NCBI GenBank assembly: GCA_035653295.1
Contig: DASRCB010000014.1
Coordinates: forward strand, 1 to 30,100
DNA: 30,100 nt
From: DASRCB01 sp035653295
GTDB taxonomy: Bacteria; Acidobacteriota; Terriglobia; Bryobacterales; Bryobacteraceae
Direction of reading: 5' to 3'
Part shown: piece after piece, positions 23,277-30,100 of the stretch
Layout of the letters: each line of letters starts with the position of its first letter
How positions within the stretch are numbered: position 1 is the stretch's first letter
Translations under genes and position numbers: made by a program
The notes under the pieces: generated by a model
What the model saw: only the letters and a program-made list of their open reading frames with translations
Told to the model about the DNA's origin: nothing
Databases searched by the model: none

Positions 23277-24644
23277 ATGGCCACCGTAGATTTCGCCCTC
23301 GAAAAAGGACTCCCAGCCAACGTCGACGCCGAGCGGTTCGTCCTCGGATCCATCCTGCTCGATGACGCCAACTGGATCCAGGTGGCCGGCCTGGTGGAAG
23401 CCGACGACTTCATGCTGGAGAAGCATCGTCGCATCTTCCTCCGCATGCTGGAGTTGTACGAACGCGGCGAGCGCATCGACCGGGTCACGGTGGCCGAAGA
23501 GCTCAGCCGCAACGGCCAGCTCGAATCCTGCGACGGCTACTCCTATCTCTCCTCCCTCGACGATGGCCTGCCCAACATCGTAAACCTCGACAGCTACATC
23601 CGCATCGTAAAGGACAAGTCCACCCTCCGGCGCCTGATCTTCGCCTCGCAAAAGGTCATCGACCGCTGCCTTATCGGCGAGGACACGCCGGAAGAGATCC
23701 TGGGCGGCGCGGAAGAGACGCTGCTCGGCCTCGGCGATTCGCGCGCCGGAGATTCGCTGGTCACCTGCGAGCAGATCATCCGCGGCTACGACGGCGGCAT
23801 CAATACGCTGCTCGACCCCAGCAAGCGCATCAGCGGCCTGAGCACGCCGTTTCTCAAGCTGAACGAAATGACCAGCGGCTTCCATGAAGGCGAGCTGATC
23901 ATCCTCGCCGCCCGTCCTTCCATGGGCAAGACCGCCCTCGCGCTGAACATCGCCCAGCACGTGGCCACGCACCCGGAAATCCGCAAAACCGTGGCCGTGT
24001 TCTCGCTGGAAATGTCGAAGGAGTCGCTGCTGACGCGCATGATCTGCTCCGGCGGACGCGTGGACCAGCAGAAGTTCCGCGCCGGTTACCTGAACCAGGA
24101 CGAGCGCATGCTGCTGCGCCAGTCGGCAACCGAACTCGCCGGCGCGCCGCTGTTCATCGACGACACTTCCGGCGTGAACCTCATGGATGTCCACGCCAAA
24201 CTCCGCCGCCTCAAAGCGGAGCACGGCCTCGGTCTGGTGGTGATCGATTACCTGCAGCTCATGAGCGGGCGCGGCCGTTTCGAGAACCGCAACCAGGAGG
24301 TCAGCTCGCTTTCACGCGGCCTGAAGCTCATGGCCAAGGAGCTGCGCGTGCCCATGCTGGTGCTCTCCCAGCTCAGCCGCGCGCCCGAAACCCGCCAGGG
24401 CGACCATCGCCCCCAGCTTAGCGACCTGCGTGAATCCGGCTCCATTGAGCAGGATGCCGATCTGGTCATGTTCATCTGGCGGGAAGAGGTCTACAAGCCC
24501 GATCGCGAAGACCTCAAGGGCCTGGCGAAACTGATCATCGCCAAACAGCGCAACGGCCCCATCGGCGACGTGAACCTCGCGTTCCTGAAGCACTGCACCC
24601 GCTTCGAGAACCCCCTCCGCGACATCGACGAGCCATCCGAATAA
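23277..24644 (+). CDS. dnaB: Replicative DNA helicase DnaB
   Basis: 455 aa, ATG at 23277, no clear Shine-Dalgarno sequence. The N-terminal domain (about 5-110, PANVDAERFVLGSILLDDAN) forms the collar that contacts primase. The RecA-like motor domain has Walker A AARPSMGKTALALNIA, VAVFSLEMSKESLLTRM, Walker B GLVVIDYLQLMSGRG, LSQLSRAPETRQGDHRP and SDLRESGSIEQDADLVMFIWR, all standard for DnaB. Length is normal and no intein interrupts the motifs. It unwinds DNA at the replication fork as a hexamer. It converges on the hypothetical gene ending at 24656 with only 11 bases between. Confidence 0.97.
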   Translation: MATVDFALEKGLPANVDAERFVLGSILLDDANWIQVAGLVEADDFMLEKHRRIFLRMLELYERGERIDRVTVAEELSRNGQLESCDGYSYLSSLDDGLPNIVNLDSYIRIVKDKSTLRRLIFASQKVIDRCLIGEDTPEEILGGAEETLLGLGDSRAGDSLVTCEQIIRGYDGGINTLLDPSKRISGLSTPFLKLNEMTSGFHEGELIILAARPSMGKTALALNIAQHVATHPEIRKTVAVFSLEMSKESLLTRMICSGGRVDQQKFRAGYLNQDERMLLRQSATELAGAPLFIDDTSGVNLMDVHAKLRRLKAEHGLGLVVIDYLQLMSGRGRFENRNQEVSSLSRGLKLMAKELRVPMLVLSQLSRAPETRQGDHRPQLSDLRESGSIEQDADLVMFIWREEVYKPDREDLKGLAKLIIAKQRNGPIGDVNLAFLKHCTRFENPLRDIDEPSE

Positions 24645-24655
24645 TCGGGCCGGCT

Positions 24656-25369
24656 TCAGGGCCCCTGCTTCTCGCCATACTTCTCGACCACCCCAAATCT
24701 CACGGTAAACGCCTTCCACGCCTCGATCGGATACCGCCGCGTGAGCGCGTCGTGACAGCCAAGCGTGCGATTGAGCCAGTCATTGGTGACGCCGGCCCCA
24801 TCACTGGCCGGCGCGGTGCGGAGATTCTCGAGGATGACCGACTCCGGCCCGGCGCACGGACACACCTCGCACATCATCTTCCGCAGCGGCCCAGTGTCTC
24901 GGCTCTTGAAATACCGGAACCGCGCCTCCTGCAACTTCAGCTGAAACTCCGCCTCATCGGCCAGATACTCGCGAACCGGCTTCAGCGGCTTCGGCACGGA
25001 AATTTTACGCAGCTGGCGGATCTCGGCCTTGTCGCGCTCCAGATTCCGGGCCGCATTCGCCAGGAACGCAGCATCCACAGCGCCCGTTCCGCACCGCGCC
25101 TCTCCGGGGTCGCAGGCCTCCAGTGGCCGAATCTCCAGCTGCCGGTCCTCGGGTGCGCCATAACGCCATGTCTCGACAAACGTGTGCGGTCCCGCAACCC
25201 GCACCCGCAGAAATGGCGACAGGACTACCAGCTCACGTATCTGCGCCGCCGATACCTTCCCGGTATCGAACGTCACGTCATAAAAATAGTGTTCGTCCTC
25301 GAAGTGCAGGTGCTGCGCGGCGGCAAGCGGCGCCGCCAGCAGCAGCACCGTCGCATACCGCCGGGTCAT
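24656..25369 (-). CDS. Secreted protein of unknown function with Cys cluster
   Basis: 237 aa, ATG at 25369 in an ATGA overlap with the response-regulator stop, so translation is coupled. Signal peptide (RRYATVLLLAAPLAAAQ). The mature protein starts HLHFEDEHYFYDVTFDTGKV and has a mixed alpha/beta look with a long charged middle (LERDKAEIRQLRKI). Cys residues occur in pairs: LEACDPGEARCGTG, MCEVCPCAGPE and a later TLGCHDAL, six or so in total, suggesting disulfides or metal binding. No family recognised. The coupling to a response regulator may reflect shared control. Confidence 0.75.
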   Translation of the reverse strand: MTRRYATVLLLAAPLAAAQHLHFEDEHYFYDVTFDTGKVSAAQIRELVVLSPFLRVRVAGPHTFVETWRYGAPEDRQLEIRPLEACDPGEARCGTGAVDAAFLANAARNLERDKAEIRQLRKISVPKPLKPVREYLADEAEFQLKLQEARFRYFKSRDTGPLRKMMCEVCPCAGPESVILENLRTAPASDGAGVTNDWLNRTLGCHDALTRRYPIEAWKAFTVRFGVVEKYGEKQGP

Positions 25370-25824
25370 GCGCTGGCGTGATCGGCGGTCTCTCGCAGGA
25401 AGTCCTCGATGGTCCTGCCCACGGCAAGAAAGTCCTCGAGGTTCGATGGCTTCTGGATGTACAACGAGGGCAGGTTGCGCGAGGCCCGGTCCCGATCTTC
25501 CGGCGCTCCCGATGAGCTCAGAACGACCACCGGAACCGCGCGAGTGTCGGGATTCGAACGGAGCTCGGTAAGGACCTCCCAGCCATCGCGCTTCGGAAGA
25601 TTGATATCGAGAAGAACCAGATCCGGCCGGATCCGGTCGCGATGAATCGCCTGAATTGCCTCTTCACCGTCCGCTGCATGACGCAGCTCGAAGCTGAGGG
25701 AGGATTCCTTCAGAGCTTCCCTTACAAGAAGCACGTCGCCGAGGTTGTCTTCAACGATGAAGATCTGCACAGGCTGATCGCTCACAAAACTCTGCCATCC
25801 CCGTTCAGACGCGTTCTGGAACAT
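25366..25824 (-). CDS. Single-domain response regulator (CheY/Rcp1-like)
   Basis: 152 aa from ATG at 25824; a GTG at 25785 (start SDQPVQIFIVEDN) is a credible alternative that trims 13 unusual residues. It is a receiver domain only: acidic pair E25 D26 in IFIVEDN, phospho-acceptor D73 in LVLLDINLPKRDGWEVL, Ser/Thr switch in VVLSSSGAPEDR, and conserved Lys in YIQKPSN. The sequence resembles the Rcp1/RcpA type that pairs with phytochrome-like or hybrid histidine kinases and has no output domain. No kinase is nearby. It likely passes phosphate or binds a partner. Confidence 0.92.
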   Translation of the reverse strand: MFQNASERGWQSFVSDQPVQIFIVEDNLGDVLLVREALKESSLSFELRHAADGEEAIQAIHRDRIRPDLVLLDINLPKRDGWEVLTELRSNPDTRAVPVVVLSSSGAPEDRDRASRNLPSLYIQKPSNLEDFLAVGRTIEDFLRETADHASA

Positions 25825-25975
25825 TATCGCTCAGCCTTATACAGATTCGTCACATTCCCTGGAAAACATTAATGTGAAATAGTCCCATTCATGGCCAATT
25901 GATTAAGAATGAATAACTTGGAGCTGGTGTGTAATGCTCCGCCAAGCGGCGTCTAAAGGGTGAAGGAGCACCACC
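25825..25975. promoter_or_regulatory. AT-rich divergent promoter region with palindrome
   Basis: Markedly AT-richer than its surroundings. It holds a perfect 10-bp palindrome ACATTAATGT at 25866-25875, a possible operator between the response regulator and the small Thr/His-rich gene. GGAG about 9 bases before 25976 serves as the ribosome binding site for the latter. Confidence 0.4.
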
Positions 25976-26215
25976 ATGAAGAAGCTAATGTTTGCTGCCG
26001 TACTGACCGCTGCGGGGATTATTGCGCAGGACATGCCGCCCGCGACGCCGCCTCCAGCCGGAGAAGCGACCTCGCAGTCGAGCAACAACGCCAGTACGAC
26101 CACCACCACGACAAAGGTGAAGGAGAAAAAGCATCACCATCATCGGAAGATGAAGGAGACAACCACCACCACGACGAACAACTCGTCGAATAGCACTGCT
26201 ACCCAGAATCCTTAA
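25976..26215 (+). CDS. Small secreted Thr/His/Lys low-complexity protein
   Basis: 79 aa, ATG at 25976 with GGAG upstream. Signal peptide MKKLMFAAVLTAAGIIAQ, cleaved near residue 18. The mature ~60 residues are low complexity: Pro/Ala-rich start (MPPATPPPAGEAT), Ser/Asn stretch, then TTTTTT, KVKEKKHHHHRKMKE, TTTTTT, and an Asn/Ser/Thr tail. The layout is almost mirror-symmetric around a HHHH core flanked by Lys. The His cluster could bind metal and the Thr runs could be glycosylated; neither is shown. No family recognised. A strong hairpin follows the stop, so it is probably monocistronic. Confidence 0.7.
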   Translation: MKKLMFAAVLTAAGIIAQDMPPATPPPAGEATSQSSNNASTTTTTTKVKEKKHHHHRKMKETTTTTTNNSSNSTATQNP

Positions 26216-26224
26216 ACGGTTCAG

Positions 26225-26256
26225 GGCCCGGCCGCTGGCTTGAGCCCGGCCGGGCC
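26225..26256 (+). terminator. Strong GC hairpin after the small secreted protein gene
   Basis: Perfect 10-bp stem GGCCCGGCCG / CGGCCGGGCC with a 12-base loop, starting 9 bases after the stop at 26215. All stem pairs are G:C. No U-run follows directly, so it may be a pause or Rho-assisted site. Confidence 0.55.
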
Positions 26257-26298
26257 TCCGCTGTACCCTTCCGCACAGTTTTCTCCGTCTTTGCCTCT

Positions 26299-27582
26299 TT
26301 GTTGCGAAGCGTCGGTATTGTTGCGTGCGGACTTCTGTTCGCGTTGACCGCGAGTGCGGCGCCGCCAACCTTCTATCCAGCCGTCGCCGGCATCCTTCAA
26401 AAGCACTGCCAGGTCTGTCACCGCCCAAGTGCAATCGCGCCCATGCCGCTGCTCGATTATGAGCAGGCGCGGCCCTGGGCCAAAGCGATTCGTGAGGCCG
26501 TCACGCTGCGGAAAATGCCGCCCTGGTTCGCCGATCCGACGGCTGGCCACTTCTCAAACGATCCATCGCTCTCAACCGGCGAGATCAACACCATTGACGA
26601 GTGGGTCACCGCGGGAGCCCCGGAAGGATCGCCTGCCAGCGCGCCCAAACCAATTGCCTGGCCGTCCGGCTGGACCGCCATCGAACCGGACATAATCTTC
26701 ACCATGCCGCGGCCGTTCCCCATTCCGGCCAAAGCAGTCATCGATTATCAGTACCTCATCATCCCTACCCACTTCTCGATCGATCGCTGGGTACGCGCCG
26801 TCGAGATCCACCCCAGCGATCGCAGCGTGGTCCATCACGCCGTGCTGTACGTCCGCGAGCAGGGGTCGGCGTGGCTGCGCGACGCCCCGCGCGGCGTGAT
26901 GTGGGCGCCCCCGGCGAATGACCCTCAGGCAGTCCGGGAAACCCGCGACACGAAGGCTGACATTCTGGCCGTGTATACACCGGGCGCGGCGGCCATGATT
27001 TGTCCTCCGGAGATGGCGAAGAAGGTTCCCGCCGGCTCCGACCTCGTCCTGCAGCTGCACTACACCTCGAAAGAGGTTTCGCGCGAGGACCAGACCCGTA
27101 TCGGCATCGCGCTCTACGATGGGGAGCCGCGCCAGCGCATCCTCACCCTGCAGATGGGCAGTGACAAATTCGTCATCCCGCCCGGCGATCGCGATTACCG
27201 CGTGCGGGTCACCGGCACGCTCCCGCGCGATGCGCTCCTGCTCGATATGTTGCCGCACATGCACCTGCGCGGCAGCGAATTCGAATACCAGCTGGTTCCG
27301 TCTGACGGGCCGGTGCGCACCCTGCTCCGGGTCAAGCCCTACGACTTTTACTGGCAGCTCTGTTATCAGCTCGCCGAACCCATCCAGCTGCACGGTGGCG
27401 ACCGGCTGATCTTCACCGCGCATTTCGATAATTCGGCGAACAACCCGCGCAATCCGGACCCCGCGGCCGAGGTCCGCTGGGGTGAGCAAAGCTGGCAGGA
27501 GATGATGATCGGCTTCTTCGATGTCGCCGTCGAGCCGAACGTCGACAAGCAGTCGTTCTTCGCCGCCAGATGGAAGAAGTAG
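26299..27582 (+). CDS. Cytochrome c / copper monooxygenase-like secreted protein
   Basis: 427 aa if started at the TTG at 26299 (a second TTG follows at 26302; no ATG precedes the signal peptide and no ribosome binding site is clear). Signal peptide SVGIVACGLLFALTASAA. A short c-type haem motif follows (KHCQVCHRPSAIAPMPL), with residues typical of planctomycete/acidobacterial cytochrome-c-like domains (MPPWFADP). The rest resembles the copper type II ascorbate-dependent monooxygenase fold: VVHHAVLYV (His pair), DLVLQLHYT (His), and MLPHMHLRGSEFEYQL (His-x-His). Known: such fusions are common in these phyla and are annotated as ascorbate-dependent monooxygenases, without proven substrate. Located outside the cytoplasm. 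Confidence 0.85.
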   Translation: MLRSVGIVACGLLFALTASAAPPTFYPAVAGILQKHCQVCHRPSAIAPMPLLDYEQARPWAKAIREAVTLRKMPPWFADPTAGHFSNDPSLSTGEINTIDEWVTAGAPEGSPASAPKPIAWPSGWTAIEPDIIFTMPRPFPIPAKAVIDYQYLIIPTHFSIDRWVRAVEIHPSDRSVVHHAVLYVREQGSAWLRDAPRGVMWAPPANDPQAVRETRDTKADILAVYTPGAAAMICPPEMAKKVPAGSDLVLQLHYTSKEVSREDQTRIGIALYDGEPRQRILTLQMGSDKFVIPPGDRDYRVRVTGTLPRDALLLDMLPHMHLRGSEFEYQLVPSDGPVRTLLRVKPYDFYWQLCYQLAEPIQLHGGDRLIFTAHFDNSANNPRNPDPAAEVRWGEQSWQEMMIGFFDVAVEPNVDKQSFFAARWKK

Positions 27583-27583
27583 G

Positions 27584-27600
27584 GCAAGCCTTCGGCTTGC
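27584..27600 (+). terminator. Hairpin after the cytochrome c-like gene
   Basis: Perfect 7-bp stem GCAAGCC-TTC-GGCTTGC, starting one base after the stop. It is built from the same sequence as the dispersed repeat. No T-run, so termination by itself is uncertain. Confidence 0.45.
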
Positions 27601-27602
27601 AC

Positions 27603-27633
27603 GCGCAAGCCTAAGGCATGCGCCACAATCGGC
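27603..27633. repeat. Dispersed palindromic intergenic repeat, copy 3
   Basis: GCGCAAGCCTAAGGCATGCG followed by CCACAATCGGC. Same plan and same 3' end (ACAATCGGC) as the copies at 18776 and 18886, but more diverged. It lies between two convergent genes. Confidence 0.65.
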
Positions 27634-27662
27634 ATTCAGCAGAATGTCCGGAGTCCAGCCCG

Positions 27663-28835
27663 CTAATGCGTCTTCAGGACTACCTTCTCGCAGCCGTCTT
27701 CCTTATTCACGAACATCGAGTACCCCTGCGGCGCCTGGTCGAGCGGAAGCCGGTGCGTGATCACGAAACTCGGGTCGATCTCGCCTTTCGTAATGCGCTC
27801 CAGCAGCGGCCTCATATACCGCTGCACATGGCATTGCCCCGTCTTCATGGTCAGCGAGCGATTCATGAACGAGCCCATGGGGAACTTGTCGATAAAGCCG
27901 CCATAGACGCCGATCACCGACACCGTACCTCCATTGCGGCAGGACATGATCGCCTGCCGCAGCGCGATGGGTCGATCTGTCTCCAGCATCATGGCCTGTT
28001 TCGCGCGGTCGTAGGAAAACAGCGGCCCCGGCATGTGCGCCTCCAGGCCGACCGCGTCGATACAGGCGTCCGGACCACGCCCACCGGTCATCTCGTTCAG
28101 CGCCTCGCGGACGTCCGTCTCCTCGTAATTGAGCGTCTCGGCGCCCACCTTATCACGCGCCAGCTTCAGCCGGTAATCGAACCGGTCGATGCCAATGACG
28201 CGCTCCGCCCCCAGCAGGAACGCGCTCTTCATCGCGAACTGGCCCACCGGGCCGCAGCCCCAGACGGCAATCGTGTCGCCCGGCTGGATGTTGCACATCT
28301 CCGCCCCCATGTATCCCGTGGGCAGGATGTCGGAGAGGAACAGCACCTGTTCGTCACTCAGCCCTTCCGGAACCTTCAGCGGACCGACATCGGCGAACGG
28401 CACGCGGGCGTATTCCGCCTGGCCGCCCGCGAAACCGCCGGTGAGGTGCGAGTAGCCGAAAACGCCGGAGATGGAATGGCCCCACATCTTCTCCGCCAGC
28501 ATGGCGTTGGGATTCGAGTTCTCGCACACCGAGAACATCTGGCGCTCGCAGGAGAAGCATTTTCCGCAGGCGATGGGAAAGGGCACCACCACGCGGTCGC
28601 CTTTCTTCAGATTGCGAACGTTGCGCCCCGTTTCCACTACCTCGCCCATGAATTCATGGCCCAGAATGTCGCCGCTCTCCATGGTCGGGACGAAGCCGTT
28701 AAACAGGTGCAGGTCCGAGCCGCAGATGGCGGTGGAAGTGATTCTGACGATCGCGTCGTCGTGATTGAGGATCTTCGGGTCGGGGACCTGCATCACCCGC
28801 ACGTCCTTCTTACCCATCCAGCAGACTGCTCTCAT
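27663..28835 (-). CDS. Zinc-dependent alcohol dehydrogenase (MDR, formaldehyde dehydrogenase-like)
   Basis: 390 aa, ATG at 28835 with AAAGGAA about 7 bases upstream. A medium-chain dehydrogenase with both metal sites: catalytic zinc C38 (TAICGSDLH), H60 and E61 (GHEFMGEVV), structural zinc C90, C93, C96 and C104. The NAD-binding domain has VWGCGPVGQFAMKSA followed by GIDRFDYRLKLA, with Asp favouring NAD over NADP. The long inserts resemble the glutathione-independent formaldehyde dehydrogenase subgroup common in stress-related clusters; the substrate is not proven. It starts 20 bases after the stop of the SRPBCC gene, so the two are in one operon. Confidence 0.93.
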   Translation of the reverse strand: MRAVCWMGKKDVRVMQVPDPKILNHDDAIVRITSTAICGSDLHLFNGFVPTMESGDILGHEFMGEVVETGRNVRNLKKGDRVVVPFPIACGKCFSCERQMFSVCENSNPNAMLAEKMWGHSISGVFGYSHLTGGFAGGQAEYARVPFADVGPLKVPEGLSDEQVLFLSDILPTGYMGAEMCNIQPGDTIAVWGCGPVGQFAMKSAFLLGAERVIGIDRFDYRLKLARDKVGAETLNYEETDVREALNEMTGGRGPDACIDAVGLEAHMPGPLFSYDRAKQAMMLETDRPIALRQAIMSCRNGGTVSVIGVYGGFIDKFPMGSFMNRSLTMKTGQCHVQRYMRPLLERITKGEIDPSFVITHRLPLDQAPQGYSMFVNKEDGCEKVVLKTH

Positions 28836-28855
28836 GGTGTCGTTCCTTTCTCGCC

Positions 28856-29764
28856 TTACGCATTCACCAGCGCAGGAGCCTCTTCGGGAACCTGCATCAC
28901 CGGCTGCGCCGCATGCATGCCCGGGTAAACGCTGGCATCCGACCGAATAATCTCCCCGGTCTCCAGCACCTGTTTCAGATCGCGCAGGTTCTGGAACAGC
29001 AAGTCGCCCGGCGCGCTGCCAAAAACCTTCGCCAGCGCCTGCCCCGCCGCGCCGCCCGGCAGCTTATACGACATCCGCACGCGCGCCAGCGTCCCGTGAC
29101 CCTGCGTCGCGGGCTCAAAGCGAACCTCACCGGAAGTGGTGAATGCCGACCCTTCCGTCGAGCGCCATGCGATGCGCCGGCCCGGTTCGTCGGCCGTAAT
29201 TTCCGCATCCCATTCCAGGTGCATGCCGCCGGGAAGCTTTGCCGTCCAGTGCGACGTCCTGCCGCCCGTCTGCCGCACCGATTCGAGATGCCTCATGAAC
29301 CGCGGCAGGTTGTCCAGTTGCCGCCAGAACTGATAGATCTCATCCGCGGAGCGGTTGATGGCGATGGATCGCGAAATCTCCACCGGGCCGCCGGAGCCGC
29401 TGCTGAGCTGGCTGCCGCAATAAACATCGAGCGCCGTCACGCCCGCCACCGCCGCCGTCGCGGCAATCACGCGCCCACGGCGATTGTTGTCCGATGCCAT
29501 CGCCGCCGCGAGCGACGCCAGATCCAGGATATCTCCGGCCACGCGGCCCCACAGCCATCCCGTGGGACGTGTGTTGGTCAGAATGCCGACCCCGGCTCCG
29601 ATCTCCCGCAGCCCGTAAGCGCGAAGCGTAGCGCGCGTGGACGTCTGGTTCCTGAGCCCAATCAGGTTGGCCATGAACCCGGGGGCCAGCAGTTCGCCGG
29701 CGCCCAGGCCGATGCTGAACCACCCCAGTCCGTTGGCAATCCGCTGTTGTGTCCCGTTTTGCAT
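28856..29764 (-). CDS. Membrane protein with C-terminal SRPBCC (cyclase/dehydrase) domain
   Basis: 302 aa. The ATG at 29764 is preferred over the upstream in-frame start at 29827 because GGGGGA lies 5 bases before it. The N-terminal part (about 1-130) is hydrophobic and Gly-rich: GLGWFSIGLGAGELLAPGF, LREIGAGVGIL, then DILDLASLAAAMA and VIAATAAVAGVTALDVY, a DUF4267-like membrane unit. The C-terminal half is a polyketide cyclase/START-like fold (ISRSIAINRSADEIYQFWRQ, LPRFMRHLESV, WDAEITADEPGRRIAWRS, VRMSYKLPGG), which binds hydrophobic ligands. Known: this pairing with a zinc alcohol dehydrogenase recurs in soil bacteria as a stress-associated module. The ligand is unknown. Confidence 0.85.
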   Translation of the reverse strand: MQNGTQQRIANGLGWFSIGLGAGELLAPGFMANLIGLRNQTSTRATLRAYGLREIGAGVGILTNTRPTGWLWGRVAGDILDLASLAAAMASDNNRRGRVIAATAAVAGVTALDVYCGSQLSSGSGGPVEISRSIAINRSADEIYQFWRQLDNLPRFMRHLESVRQTGGRTSHWTAKLPGGMHLEWDAEITADEPGRRIAWRSTEGSAFTTSGEVRFEPATQGHGTLARVRMSYKLPGGAAGQALAKVFGSAPGDLLFQNLRDLKQVLETGEIIRSDASVYPGMHAAQPVMQVPEEAPALVNA

Positions 29765-29899
29765 GAAAGTCCCCCGTTGACCGCGGCAGCAGTCGTTCGT
29801 GGGACGCAGTCGGGCGCCCGCGCTCAACGCGAGTAACGGTTTCGCTGCTCACATGAAAGATTTCTCGACGCGTTGCGCTGGTATAGGCAGGAGGAAAAC

Positions 29900-30100
29900 A
29901 TGCTGCAACAAAACGTAGTTCTTCGATTCGCATTAGCGGCAGCGGCGGTCGCCGCGCTGAGGACACCTTTGAAGGCCCAGGATGGAATGCCCGTGTTTGG
30001 CGCGATCAGTATCACCGCCGGGGAAACGCTGCGAGTGAACGTGGTGAATACCGCCGACCCTGCCGTGCCGCCCGATCCCTGCGGCGTTCAGATCAACTAC
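29900..30100 (+). CDS. Secreted protein, 5' part only (runs off the window)
   Basis: An ATG at 29900 preceded by AGGAGG about 5 bases away opens a frame of 67 codons to the window edge. It begins with a signal peptide (QNVVLRFALAAAAVAALRTP, cleavage near KAQ) followed by MPVFGAISITAGETLRVNVV and a short Pro/Asp-rich stretch (PAVPPDPCG). This looks like the first strand of a beta-sandwich domain. Not enough is visible to name a family. It is divergent from the SRPBCC gene, with 135 bases between the starts. Confidence 0.75.
   Translation, partial: MLQQNVVLRFALAAAAVAALRTPLKAQDGMPVFGAISITAGETLRVNVVNTADPAVPPDPCGVQINY

Noticed and set aside
25900..25960. Sigma-54 promoter before the small Thr/His-rich gene
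   Set aside because: GG and GC elements are present but not at the required 10-base spacing.
1..30100. tRNA or rRNA genes
   Set aside because: No cloverleaf-like sequence with a recognisable T-loop (GGTTCRA) context and no rRNA-like stretch was noticed on reading both strands; this was by eye, not by a covariance search.

Overview
The window is high-G+C bacterial DNA, densely coding on both strands. Several features point to an acidobacterium of the Solibacter/Bryobacter type: a Pkn-type kinase with a PD40 beta-propeller tail, tandem FG-GAP/ASPIC secreted proteins, a cytochrome c/copper-monooxygenase-like protein, RHS 'DPTG' core motifs, and many genes without a Shine-Dalgarno sequence. This assignment is inference from gene content; no rRNA or other phylogenetic marker was compared.

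Layout. (1) Bases 1-2433 are a decayed accessory region on the minus strand with visibly lower G+C. It holds two orphan RHS core tails. One is followed by a frameshifted domain carrying a HELLH zinc-metallopeptidase motif that runs off the left edge. Between the tails lies an intact putative lipoprotein gene, and upstream is a PD40 beta-propeller gene broken by one missing base. (2) Bases 2619-5261 encode an 880-aa Ser/Thr kinase with a PD40 sensor region. (3) Bases 5318-7577 are a two-gene unit: a Tat-signal enolase-superfamily enzyme and a histone-deacetylase-family hydrolase. The 3' end of the second gene has been hit by a complete IS630-family element (7563-8702, TA target duplication). 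(4) Bases 8724-12405 hold an orphan TadZ/CpaE-like ATPase, a small CPCC protein, and a fused enoyl-CoA hydratase/3-hydroxyacyl-CoA dehydrogenase with a short C-terminus. (5) Bases 12428-15759 are two overlapping secreted FG-GAP/ASPIC paralogues. (6) Bases 15775-18684 are a housekeeping block: infA and an RRM protein on the minus strand, then uppS-cdsA on the plus strand. The uppS-cdsA pair is bracketed by a degraded uppS 5' fragment on the left and a short cdsA-like fragment on the right. (7) Bases 18919-23006 form a minus-strand operon: TonB-dependent receptor, ankyrin protein, ABC ATPase, ABC permease. (8) Bases 23277-27582 hold dnaB, a response regulator coupled to a secreted Cys-containing protein, a tiny secreted Thr/His-rich protein, and the cytochrome c/Cu-monooxygenase-like protein. 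(9) Bases 27663-30100 hold a zinc alcohol dehydrogenase and an SRPBCC membrane protein in one operon, then the start of a secreted protein cut by the window edge.

Most genes are ordinary. The parts most worth a second look are the decayed RHS toxin modules at the left end, the uppS/cdsA remnants around the intact pair, the IS630 element whose transposase stop codon is completed by the target duplication, and a palindromic repeat found in two intergenic regions. I did not find a convincing complete new defence or biosynthetic system.
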